Below, piece after piece: positions 14,109-21,724 of a stretch of DNA of 52,497 nucleotides. Source of the stretch: Methylovorus sp035565335. Lineage in GTDB: Bacteria; Pseudomonadota; Gammaproteobacteria; Burkholderiales; Methylophilaceae. A program made the translations under genes and the position numbers. Each line of letters begins with the position of its first letter. Position 1 is the first letter of the stretch. The DNA lies in the NCBI GenBank assembly GCA_035565335.1, contig DATMSO010000087.1, forward strand, positions 1 to 52,497, given 5' to 3'. The notes under the pieces are model-generated. The model saw nothing but the letters and a program-made list of their open reading frames with translations. It made no database searches and was not told the origin of the DNA.

Positions 14109-15119
14109 ATGAAACACTATATCCGGTCTAATGCATGGGCACTGGCTTCGCTGGTTGCCATCATCGCTTTGGCACAATTTGGCTTGATGCCTCACGACGC
14201 TATGGCAGGCATTTCCCTGCTGGCTGTGGGCTCAACCTCACCAACCATCACCACTGCATTCAAAACGCAGTTTTCTGACACCTTCATTGCTGCGCTGGCA
14301 CAAACCGAATCCCGCTTGCAGGGTGCAGTAACTGATCGCGGCAGTATACAAGGCTCCAGCTTCACGATTAACAACGTGGGCATCGTGGAAATGTCCGAAG
14401 TCACTGGCCGTTATCAAGATAAGACCCCCACCAATGTGGATCACGCTACCCGTATCGCTTACATGGCTGATTACGATGTCATGGTGCCGGTTGATCGCTT
14501 CGATGTGGCCAAGCTCGTCGCAGACCCTACCTACAAGTACGTTGAGCTCTTGAAGGGTGCCGCAAACCGCAAGAAAGACCAGGTGATCTATCGCGCCATG
14601 GTGGATAGCGTCATGCAACGCACCTCTGAAGGCGGCGCCTTGAGTGGTATTGCTGTTCCATCCAGCCAGATCATCACCGCTGGCGCCACTGCTTTCACCA
14701 AGGCCAAGCTGATCCAAGCTAACAGCCTGTTCCGCGCAAACGAGTGTGATTCGATGAACGGCGAAGAGCTCTACATCCTTTATAACTCCGACATGGTGCG
14801 CACCATTTTCAGTGACACCACCCTGACCAGCGCTGACTTTATGGCCCAGCAAATGCTGCAATCCGGTCAAGTGATGAAGAACTGGATGGGCTTTACCTGG
14901 ATTCCATACGAAAAACTGGACATCCCCGTAGCCAATACCAAGCGCACCGTTGCCTGGGCCAAGTCCGGCATTCAGTACGGCACCGGCATTGACACCGTGG
15001 TCGACGTGGATGTGAACAAGTCCAAGCGCGGCAACCCTACCGAAACCTACGCCATGCTGTCCCTGGGTGCCGCTCGCCAGGATGACAAAAAGGTTGTCAT
15101 CGTAGATTTCACCTACTAA
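14109..15119 (+). CDS. Major capsid protein
   Basis: 336 residues. From about residue 40 it follows the podovirus capsid pattern of the Phage_capsid_2 kind: TESRLQGAVTDRGSIQGSSF, then DHATRIAYMADYDVMVPVDR and KDQVIYRAMVDSVMQ, and a C-terminal IDTVVDVDVNKSKRGNPTET. It should build the icosahedral head on the scaffold coded upstream. The odd part is the first 33 residues: a basic start, a long hydrophobic stretch (about 11-27) and an AMA-G junction that look like a Sec signal peptide. This may be a cleaved targeting or scaffold segment. The ATG has AGGAG 9 bp upstream, so the hydrophobic N-terminus is very likely translated. Confidence 0.88.
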   Translation: MKHYIRSNAWALASLVAIIALAQFGLMPHDAMAGISLLAVGSTSPTITTAFKTQFSDTFIAALAQTESRLQGAVTDRGSIQGSSFTINNVGIVEMSEVTGRYQDKTPTNVDHATRIAYMADYDVMVPVDRFDVAKLVADPTYKYVELLKGAANRKKDQVIYRAMVDSVMQRTSEGGALSGIAVPSSQIITAGATAFTKAKLIQANSLFRANECDSMNGEELYILYNSDMVRTIFSDTTLTSADFMAQQMLQSGQVMKNWMGFTWIPYEKLDIPVANTKRTVAWAKSGIQYGTGIDTVVDVDVNKSKRGNPTETYAMLSLGAARQDDKKVVIVDFTY

Positions 15120-15126
15120 CCGGCCC

Positions 15127-15148
15127 GGCTCCGTAGCAATACGGGGCC
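15127..15148 (+). promoter_or_regulatory. GCAA-loop hairpin after the capsid gene
   Basis: GGCTCCGTA-GCAA-TACGGGGCC: nine pairs including one G-T, closed by a GNRA-type loop. No T-run follows, so it may protect or process the mRNA rather than end it. One of several GCAA-loop hairpins around the head genes. Confidence 0.65.
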
Positions 15149-15182
15149 AGTTCTGACCCCCATAATTTAGGAGACTTAAATC

Positions 15183-15644
15183 ATGTCTATTACCTCAGTG
15201 CAACAGGCCGGTGCGGTAGCAGTACCCCGCGTTAAGACCAGCCCAAACGATATTGGCAACGCCGTCAAAAGCTTCTTTGCCCAAACGCCAGCCGCGTATG
15301 CAGCCCAGGCCGTTGGTCAAACCGTGGATTTCGGCGTTATCCCAGCCGGTTCGCGCATCCTGCCCACCGGCAAGCTTTCCGCCGCTGCTGGCGCCGCTTC
15401 TTCCACTCTCGACATCGGCCTGAAAAATGCTTCCGATGGCACGGTTATTGATGCTGACGGCTTGGCCGTTGGTGTGAACCTCACCGCTGCTGGCGTCAAG
15501 GATGTTAATGGCGGCGCCTTGGTTGGTGCAGGTGTGGGCTATGTGACTCCGGTTGATGTGATTGTGTACGGCACCTTTGCGGGTGCCACCAACACAGCAA
15601 ACCAGCAGTTCTGCCTCAACCTGGAATACATCACCGGCTTTTAA
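15183..15644 (+). CDS. Probable capsid decoration protein
   Basis: 153 residues, rich in Ala, Gly, Val and Thr with alternating hydrophobic residues, giving an all-beta prediction. The block VDFGVIPAGSRILPTGKLS (about 48-66) is typical of small virion proteins found right after capsid genes. There are no cysteines apart from one near the C-terminus. The gene stands alone between two GCAA hairpins, which would let it be expressed to its own level. Decoration protein or head fibre are both possible. Confidence 0.55.
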   Translation: MSITSVQQAGAVAVPRVKTSPNDIGNAVKSFFAQTPAAYAAQAVGQTVDFGVIPAGSRILPTGKLSAAAGAASSTLDIGLKNASDGTVIDADGLAVGVNLTAAGVKDVNGGALVGAGVGYVTPVDVIVYGTFAGATNTANQQFCLNLEYITGF

Positions 15645-15652
15645 CCTGGATA

Positions 15653-15670
15653 GGGAGGGGCAACCCTCCC
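15653..15670 (+). terminator. GCAA-loop hairpin after the decoration gene
   Basis: GGGAGGG-GCAA-CCCTCCC followed by GTTTCTC. Seven GC-rich pairs with a weak T-rich tail. It could be a partial terminator that reduces expression of the downstream tail genes relative to capsid, or a processing hairpin. Confidence 0.55.
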
Positions 15671-15680
15671 GTTTCTCTAC

Positions 15681-16253
15681 ATGACAACATCCGCGATCAC
15701 CATCTGTAACGCTGCATTCCTTGCCCTTGGTGGCAAGACGATCAGCGACTTTGACGAGAACACAGACAATGCGCTGCTCGCCAAAAATCTATATGGATCT
15801 GTTCGTGATTGGATGTTGCGCAAACACCCCTGGAATTGCGCGGTAAAACGCGTGATTCTTTCACCAGACGCCACACCCCCGGCGTTTGGTTTTTCTTATC
15901 AGTTCACCCTTCCGACCGACCTAATCCGCATCTTGCAGGTAGGCGATGATCTGGAAGGGCCGCAGGAGTACCGCAACGAGTCGCGCATGATATTGGCCGA
16001 CTTTGATGTGCTCAAGCTGCGCTATGTATTCCGCAATGATGTTGAAGCCACATGGGATGCGTCTTTTATCCATGCCATGGGCCTGGCCATGAAGGCCATC
16101 TTTGCCTACCCCGTCACACAATCCACATCGAAAGAGCAGCTATGCATGGCCGATCTGAATGCGGTGCTGAAAGAGGCCCGCTCAGTGGATGGTTTAGAGG
16201 ACCCGCCCGAGACCTTCGGCGATTTCCAGATTCTTAACGCTCGATACCGCTAG
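15681..16253 (+). CDS. Tail tubular protein A-like adaptor (T7 gp11-like)
   Basis: 190 residues. The start (AITICNAAFLALGGKTISDF) and the RDWMLRKHPWNCAVKRVIL block (about 42-60) followed by FSYQFTLPTDLIRILQV (about 71-87) are classic for the gp11/adaptor family. The family binds under the portal and joins it to the tail nozzle. The C-terminal helix region (HAMGLAMKAIFAYPVTQ) also fits. The size (about 190) is normal. The gene is directly followed by the gp12-like gene, as in T7-type phages. Confidence 0.9.
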   Translation: MTTSAITICNAAFLALGGKTISDFDENTDNALLAKNLYGSVRDWMLRKHPWNCAVKRVILSPDATPPAFGFSYQFTLPTDLIRILQVGDDLEGPQEYRNESRMILADFDVLKLRYVFRNDVEATWDASFIHAMGLAMKAIFAYPVTQSTSKEQLCMADLNAVLKEARSVDGLEDPPETFGDFQILNARYR

Positions 16254-16261
16254 GGGCTGGC

Positions 16262-18433
16262 ATGCCAAAGATTCAAACCGTCCAGACCAATTTCACAGCG
16301 GGCGAGTTATCCCAGCGCCTGGGCGGCCGCATAGACATTGCCCGATGGAACAACGCCGCGCGCGAGCTGGAAAACTGTCACCCGGTGATTCAGGGCGGGG
16401 CAAAGGACCGTGGCGGCTCTCTGTTCGTTAAGGCAACCAAGAACGCCAACAAGCTGGCCGTGCTTTTCCCGTTCATCTATAACCGCAGTCAGGCGTATGT
16501 GCTGGAATTCGGCGACTTCTACATGCGCGTGTATGCCAACGGCGGCCAGGTTGAAGCATCCCCGAGCGTTGCCTACGAAATAGCGACACCATACCCTGAG
16601 GCTGTATTGCGCCAAGTAACCTTTGTGCAAAGCGCTGACACCATGTTTTTGATGCATGAAAGCTATCCTGTGCAGCGCCTGCGCCGCTTTGGTAATGCTG
16701 ACTGGCGTATTGAAGATACCCCCTTCGAGCTGCAACCCTTCGATGAGGTGGGCGTGAAGCCTGCCATTGCGCTCACGTTGTCAGCTGCTACCGTTGGGAC
16801 TGGCCGCACCGCTACACTTGCCTCTGGCTATTGGCTTGCTGCCGATGTTGGCCGCGAGATTGTATTCAGCACTGGCGTTGCCAAGATTACCGCAGTTGGC
16901 TCTGCCACATCCGCAACGGTCACGATTACCAGCGTATTCCCAAGCACTTCTCTTGCTTCCGGCACATGGACGCTTGATGGTAGTCCTGTGACTATCTGCA
17001 CCCCTTCAATCAAAGACCCGGTGGGCGCCGACATTACCCTTACGCTTACAGCGGCTGGATGGCGTGCTGCTGATGTTGGCAAGGTAGTCAAGATCAACAA
17101 GGGCGTGGTGCAGATTACCGCCTTCAGTAGCTCAACTGTCGTCACCGGCACCATCAAGGTGGTATTAAGCAGCACCACGGCCGCCGCCGCATTGTCCTGG
17201 ACGTTGAACGATTCTATATGGGGGCCGGATGATCGAGGCTATCCGCGCACCGGCACATTCTTTGAACAGCGCCTGATCCTTGCGGGCTCCCCTGGCCGCC
17301 CTGAGTCTGCCGCCGCTAGCGTTACCGGCGAGTATTTGAATTTCCTGCTGGGCACTGACGATGATCACGGTTTTCTGTTCCGCATCGCGGAATCACGCGA
17401 TCAGATTTTCCACCTGGCAAAGGTTCGCAGAATGCTAGCGCTTTCGCCGGGCGGCGAATTCAGCATTACCGGCGGCGTAGAAAAGCCAATCACCCCGACC
17501 AGTATCCAGATCAGTGGTCAATCTGAGGAAGGATGCAGCTCGGTTCGCCCTTTGCGCGTAGGCAATGAGCTGTATTTCGTGCATGGCTCCGGCAAGATGC
17601 TGCTGGCCACTTCCTACAAATTCGATGTGGATGGCTTTGACGCCACAGAGGTGAGCAAAACCGCCGAGCATATTGCGATTATTGGCATCATAGAAATGTC
17701 CTATAAGCGCAGCCCTGATTCGCTGATATGGGTCATTCTCGCCAATGGTCAGATGGCATCTTTGACCGTGGACAAGGCAGAAGCGGTCAGCGGATGGGCT
17801 CGACATATCACCGATGGCGAATTTGAGAGCGTTTGCACCATCCCGGTATCTGGCGGCGAAGAAACCTGGGTGATCGTCAAGCGCACCATCAATGGCACAG
17901 TCAAGCGCTACGTTGAGCGCATGCAGCCGGATATCAAAATGGATAGTGCCATTATTGGCACCTCTGGCCCAGGCGCTGCTATCTGGACTGGCCTTGATCA
18001 CCTTGAAGGCAAGGACGTTGTCGTGCTGGCTGATGGTCTTGTGGCTGGCACCTTTACTGTTTCGGGCGGACAGATCGACATTATCCGCCCAGCGCATTCG
18101 GTCACCATCGGCCTCAAGTACACGCCAAAAATCAAGATGCTGCCGCCATTGGTATCCGGCTCAACCGGTACCAATCAAGGCAAGCAAACGCGCACCGGCC
18201 GCATTGTTATCCGCGTGCTGGACACTATTGGCCTTGATGTCGATGGGCAGACCGTCCCATTCCGCAACTATAACGATCTGCTGATTGATCAGCCATTGTT
18301 GCCATACACCGGCGATGTTGAGGTGGGAAGCCTTGGCTGGCTCAAGAATGGCGCAGAAATTGAGATTACACAGCCTGATCCGTTGCCCATGCACGTGCTG
18401 GCCGTTTTCAGGGACGTGACCGTCAATGATTAG
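16262..18433 (+). CDS. Tail tubular protein B-like nozzle (T7 gp12-like)
   Basis: 723 residues. The N-terminal block (QTNFTAGELSQRLGGRIDIA, then NNAARELENCHPVIQGGAKDRGG) is diagnostic for gp12-like nozzle proteins. FPFIYNRSQAYVLEFGDFYMR follows (about 68-88). Two similar inserts of about 80 residues (about 175-240 and 250-315), each with an AADVGREIVF / AADVGKVVKI core, look like a tandem beta-domain duplication. GTFFEQRLILAGSP (about 331-344) is the family's second hallmark. The protein should form the tail tip through which DNA and ejection proteins pass. Confidence 0.92.
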   Translation: MPKIQTVQTNFTAGELSQRLGGRIDIARWNNAARELENCHPVIQGGAKDRGGSLFVKATKNANKLAVLFPFIYNRSQAYVLEFGDFYMRVYANGGQVEASPSVAYEIATPYPEAVLRQVTFVQSADTMFLMHESYPVQRLRRFGNADWRIEDTPFELQPFDEVGVKPAIALTLSAATVGTGRTATLASGYWLAADVGREIVFSTGVAKITAVGSATSATVTITSVFPSTSLASGTWTLDGSPVTICTPSIKDPVGADITLTLTAAGWRAADVGKVVKINKGVVQITAFSSSTVVTGTIKVVLSSTTAAAALSWTLNDSIWGPDDRGYPRTGTFFEQRLILAGSPGRPESAAASVTGEYLNFLLGTDDDHGFLFRIAESRDQIFHLAKVRRMLALSPGGEFSITGGVEKPITPTSIQISGQSEEGCSSVRPLRVGNELYFVHGSGKMLLATSYKFDVDGFDATEVSKTAEHIAIIGIIEMSYKRSPDSLIWVILANGQMASLTVDKAEAVSGWARHITDGEFESVCTIPVSGGEETWVIVKRTINGTVKRYVERMQPDIKMDSAIIGTSGPGAAIWTGLDHLEGKDVVVLADGLVAGTFTVSGGQIDIIRPAHSVTIGLKYTPKIKMLPPLVSGSTGTNQGKQTRTGRIVIRVLDTIGLDVDGQTVPFRNYNDLLIDQPLLPYTGDVEVGSLGWLKNGAEIEITQPDPLPMHVLAVFRDVTVND

Positions 18434-18875
18434 AGTCCGCAAAGCCCTCGGCTCCGACATCCCAACGCTGTGCCGCCTGGGCAAGCTGTATCACGCCGAA
18501 TCCCAATATCAGCAGCTGCCTTTCTCGGCCTACAAGCTATCTGTGATGATTGCCACCCTCATGCGCAACGATGAATGCGTGCTGGTGCTGGAGAAGTCCG
18601 GCCAAGTGATCGGTGGCGTCCTTGGTGTGGTGTTTGATCACTGGTTCAGTACGGCCAAAGTCGCCATGGATTACTGCATTTATGTCCTGCCAGAGCATCG
18701 CCGTGGCAGGTCGGGAGCCATGCTTATCAAGGCCTATGTCGAGTGGGCAAAGCTGCAAGGCGCGGAGGTTATTCAAATGGGCATCAGCTCCGGGATCAAG
18801 CAGGACCGGACACTGAAGCTTTACCAGAAACTTGGGGGGCGCGTAGTCGGCTCCCTTGTGGACTTTGGAGGTTAA
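18426..18875 (+). CDS. GNAT-family acetyltransferase in the virion gene cluster
   Basis: 149 residues. The acetyl-CoA binding loop is VLPEHRRGRSGAML (about 91-104), with the R-x-G-x-x-A pattern. The preceding strand is DYCIYV, and YQKLGGRVVG near the end matches the C-terminal GNAT strand. The ATG overlaps the stop of the nozzle gene. GNAT genes between gp12- and gp14-like genes recur in podoviruses. They may modify host proteins or virion parts, and the substrate is unknown. Confidence 0.85.
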   Translation: MIRVRKALGSDIPTLCRLGKLYHAESQYQQLPFSAYKLSVMIATLMRNDECVLVLEKSGQVIGGVLGVVFDHWFSTAKVAMDYCIYVLPEHRRGRSGAMLIKAYVEWAKLQGAEVIQMGISSGIKQDRTLKLYQKLGGRVVGSLVDFGG

Positions 18876-18878
18876 AAA

Positions 18879-19385
18879 ATGGGCGTCGCAGCAGTTCCTT
18901 ATTTATTGGCTGGCTCAACAGCACTATCGGTGCTTGGCAGCATAAACGCAGGCAACCAGCAGGCCGCGCAAGCAAGCTACCAAGCCGACCAGGCGCGTGC
19001 TGATGCACAGGCTGAGAAAGGCGCGGCACAAGTCCAAGCCGAAAAGATACGCAAGGCAGGGCGCCAGCAGATGGCCCAGGCCCGCACGTCCTTGGCTGCC
19101 AGCGGGGTGGATGTCAATGATGGCACCTCTACCATTATCAACCAGAGTATCGCGGCAAACGTCGAGGAGGATGCGCTTACGGCCATTCTCAACGGCAGCA
19201 ACCGGGCCAATCGCATGAATGCCCAGGCGGATGCTTACGATATCTCGGGCAGCAATGCTAAGACTTCCTCTTACATCAATGCAACCAGTGCATTGGCGAG
19301 TGGATATCAGGCCTCGTCTGGCTGGAAAACAGCGGCACAAACCGGCAATGCATCGCCCGGCATCGTTTTAAATCGGGGGTACTGA
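18879..19385 (+). CDS. Internal virion protein (T7 gp14-like)
   Basis: 168 residues. The N-terminal hydrophobic segment (about 5-22) and the long Ala/Gln-rich coiled coil (NQQAAQASYQADQARADAQA, about 26-80) are typical of gp14-like ejection proteins. So is the sequence RKAGRQQMAQARTSLAASGV, which has the invariant G/S-V turn. In T7 this protein leaves the head first and lines the outer-membrane pore. It precedes two large ejection proteins, as expected. Confidence 0.85.
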   Translation: MGVAAVPYLLAGSTALSVLGSINAGNQQAAQASYQADQARADAQAEKGAAQVQAEKIRKAGRQQMAQARTSLAASGVDVNDGTSTIINQSIAANVEEDALTAILNGSNRANRMNAQADAYDISGSNAKTSSYINATSALASGYQASSGWKTAAQTGNASPGIVLNRGY

Positions 19386-21724
19386 TGAAAATACCTACCG
19401 GAAATTTTGGCTTTGATGTGCAGCAACCAGTCACTGGCGGCGCCCAAGTGCAGGGTGCTGGTGCCGTAGGGCAGTCGCTGAACAGGCTCGGCGATGTTGG
19501 CAATACCATTGCCACAAATGCATTGGTGCTTGATGCCCGAGCAGCGCAGAAACAAAAAAGCCTTGATGACGAGCTGGCAAAGGCCAAGACCGCCAACGCG
19601 CTGCTTGATCATGAGCTATACCTCAAAGAATCCTCGGCCGACATTGCCGACAAGGTAACGCGCGGCGAGATTCCATACACCGATGCTATCAAGACATTTG
19701 ATGAGGTCGTGAGCAAGGCGCCAAAGTATGAGGTGCCAAACGGCGACCCGGTGCTTACTGAGAATTTCCAGCGCGGGCTCAAGCGTGCCACCTTTGGCGC
19801 CCAGGTCTCTGTGCAACGCGCAACCGAGAAAGCAAAAAGTGCTGACTATGAAAGCCAGTTCGCGGCTGGCCTGGATAAGATCGGCAAACTGGCAGGCATG
19901 CCGGGAGCTGATGTTGAAGGGCTGAACCAGCAGGCTGATGGCCTGCGCATCATCGCCCAGCAGGCTGGCATGCCCGAGGACAAAATCAGCAAGTCGCTCC
20001 AGGATTTCAAGGACCGCAACTGGTACAACCAGGCACAGCTCCTGCAGAACACCTACAGCGACAACCGCGACGGCTTGGACCGCCTCAAGGGCGAGCTGAC
20101 AAAGCAAGACGGATTCTATGCCGACAAGCTGGACCCGGAGCGACGCACCTCACTGATCAAGTCTATCGACGGCCGCATTGAGCAATTGGACACGCGGGCC
20201 CAGCACTTGGCAGATAAGCGCGAAGCGAAGGCGCAGAAGGCGCTGGAGGAAATCGACAAGCAGGTATCGAGCACGGTACCCGCTACCGCTGATCAATGGT
20301 TGCAGTGGTCGGAAACCATCAAGGGCACGCCATACGAGAAAGATTTCAAGGAGCGCGTCAACGATGAGCGCGAGGTTCAATCGCTCCTGCGCAAGCCCAT
20401 CGAAGAACAAAACGCCTACTTGCAGCAGAAGCAGCAGGACATGGCGGCAAATGGTGGCGATCTGCGTGCGCAGGCTAATCTGAAGCGCCTGCAATCTGCC
20501 GTTGACCAGAACACCAAGCTGCTGAAAGAGCAGCCCCTTATTTTCAACCAGAACCGCACCGGCATGACGGTCGAGCCGCTGAATGTGGCCGACATGGGCA
20601 CGCCTGGCGGCATGGGCAAGATATCGGCGCAGCTTAAGGATCGTTTTGCTACGGTGTCCGCCTTGCGCAAGCGTTACGGCCAAGAAGTCAGTCTTAACCC
20701 ATGGCTGCCGCAAGAATCCGCCATGCTGAAACAGCTCATTTCCAAATCCGACAACACTACCAAGCTGGCAACGCTGGGCATGATTGCCGCTGGATCGCCT
20801 GATGCTGCAAGCTACACCTCGGCACTGCGTGCTGTGGCAGCAGATAAACCCGCCCTGATGCTTGCCGGGCTCGCGCAATATCGCCAGCTGAAAAGCACCG
20901 AAGGCCGCGACATCGCGCAAACCATCCTGGAAGGTGACCGCATTCTTTCCGACAAGTCGGTGATCATGCCGACAGAGAATGCATTCCGCGCAGCATTCGA
21001 GCAGCAACTTGGTACGGCGCTGCCGGATGGATCGCCGCAGCGCGAGCAGGCCTATATTGCGTTCAAGTCCATGTATGCAGGCATGGCCAATGAGATGGGC
21101 GTTCGTCACGTCAATGAGGACAAGAATGCCGCTGATGAAAAGGTGGCGCGCGTGGCGATCAATCTGGCAACGGGCGGCATCACGGATTGGAATGGGAAAA
21201 ACGTCATCCGCCCCTATGGCATGCCGGAGGATAAATTCAAGGACGGCATCAACGCATCCCTGGAAGGAATTGCCAAAGCCAATGATTACAGCGTGGGGGA
21301 TTTAAACGATCTGCCGCTGATGCAGGTGCCTGGGCAGGACGGCAGCTATTACCTGATGAATGGCAATAAGGCAGTGCCAGGCCGTGACGGCAAGCCTGTA
21401 ATCGTAAATTCTAATGGGTCAAACAATTGGGGCTCAAGGCCAGATGGAAGCCAAAAGGGTAATGGGTTTTTAGGTGTGCTTAAAAGGCCTGATGGCGGTG
21501 TTATGACTGAATATTCTGTTGGGGTAAATATCAATGGGAAGGAAATGGATATCCCAACATTGGTACCAACGCTTTCAAAATCAGAAATTAACATTTTGCT
21601 AAATAGTAAGGACGGGGAAAAAATTCCTGAATCTATTATTAAAAAAGCAGAAGATCATGCAAAAAAAAGAATTAAAGAAGGTAAGCCGGTATTCGCGACA
21701 GCATCTGAAAGTCCACGTCCATGA
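19385..21724 (+). CDS. Internal virion protein (T7 gp15-like) with added C-terminal module
   Basis: 779 residues. The N-terminal 650 are helical and rich in Lys, Gln and Ala (LDDELAKAKTANALLDHELY, LLRKPIEEQNAYLQQKQQDM), the usual build of a gp15-like ejection protein that forms the DNA channel across the periplasm. The last about 100 residues are different: GFLGVLKRPDGGVMTEYSVG, then KEMDIPTLVPTLSKSEINIL and KAEDHAKKRIKEGKPVFA. That pattern recurs in unrelated phage virion proteins. The DNA coding for it (about 21400-21720) is clearly AT-richer than the rest, so it is probably a transferred cassette. The gene shares an A with the previous stop (TGATGA) and overlaps the next ATG. Confidence 0.82.
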   Translation: MKIPTGNFGFDVQQPVTGGAQVQGAGAVGQSLNRLGDVGNTIATNALVLDARAAQKQKSLDDELAKAKTANALLDHELYLKESSADIADKVTRGEIPYTDAIKTFDEVVSKAPKYEVPNGDPVLTENFQRGLKRATFGAQVSVQRATEKAKSADYESQFAAGLDKIGKLAGMPGADVEGLNQQADGLRIIAQQAGMPEDKISKSLQDFKDRNWYNQAQLLQNTYSDNRDGLDRLKGELTKQDGFYADKLDPERRTSLIKSIDGRIEQLDTRAQHLADKREAKAQKALEEIDKQVSSTVPATADQWLQWSETIKGTPYEKDFKERVNDEREVQSLLRKPIEEQNAYLQQKQQDMAANGGDLRAQANLKRLQSAVDQNTKLLKEQPLIFNQNRTGMTVEPLNVADMGTPGGMGKISAQLKDRFATVSALRKRYGQEVSLNPWLPQESAMLKQLISKSDNTTKLATLGMIAAGSPDAASYTSALRAVAADKPALMLAGLAQYRQLKSTEGRDIAQTILEGDRILSDKSVIMPTENAFRAAFEQQLGTALPDGSPQREQAYIAFKSMYAGMANEMGVRHVNEDKNAADEKVARVAINLATGGITDWNGKNVIRPYGMPEDKFKDGINASLEGIAKANDYSVGDLNDLPLMQVPGQDGSYYLMNGNKAVPGRDGKPVIVNSNGSNNWGSRPDGSQKGNGFLGVLKRPDGGVMTEYSVGVNINGKEMDIPTLVPTLSKSEINILLNSKDGEKIPESIIKKAEDHAKKRIKEGKPVFATASESPRP

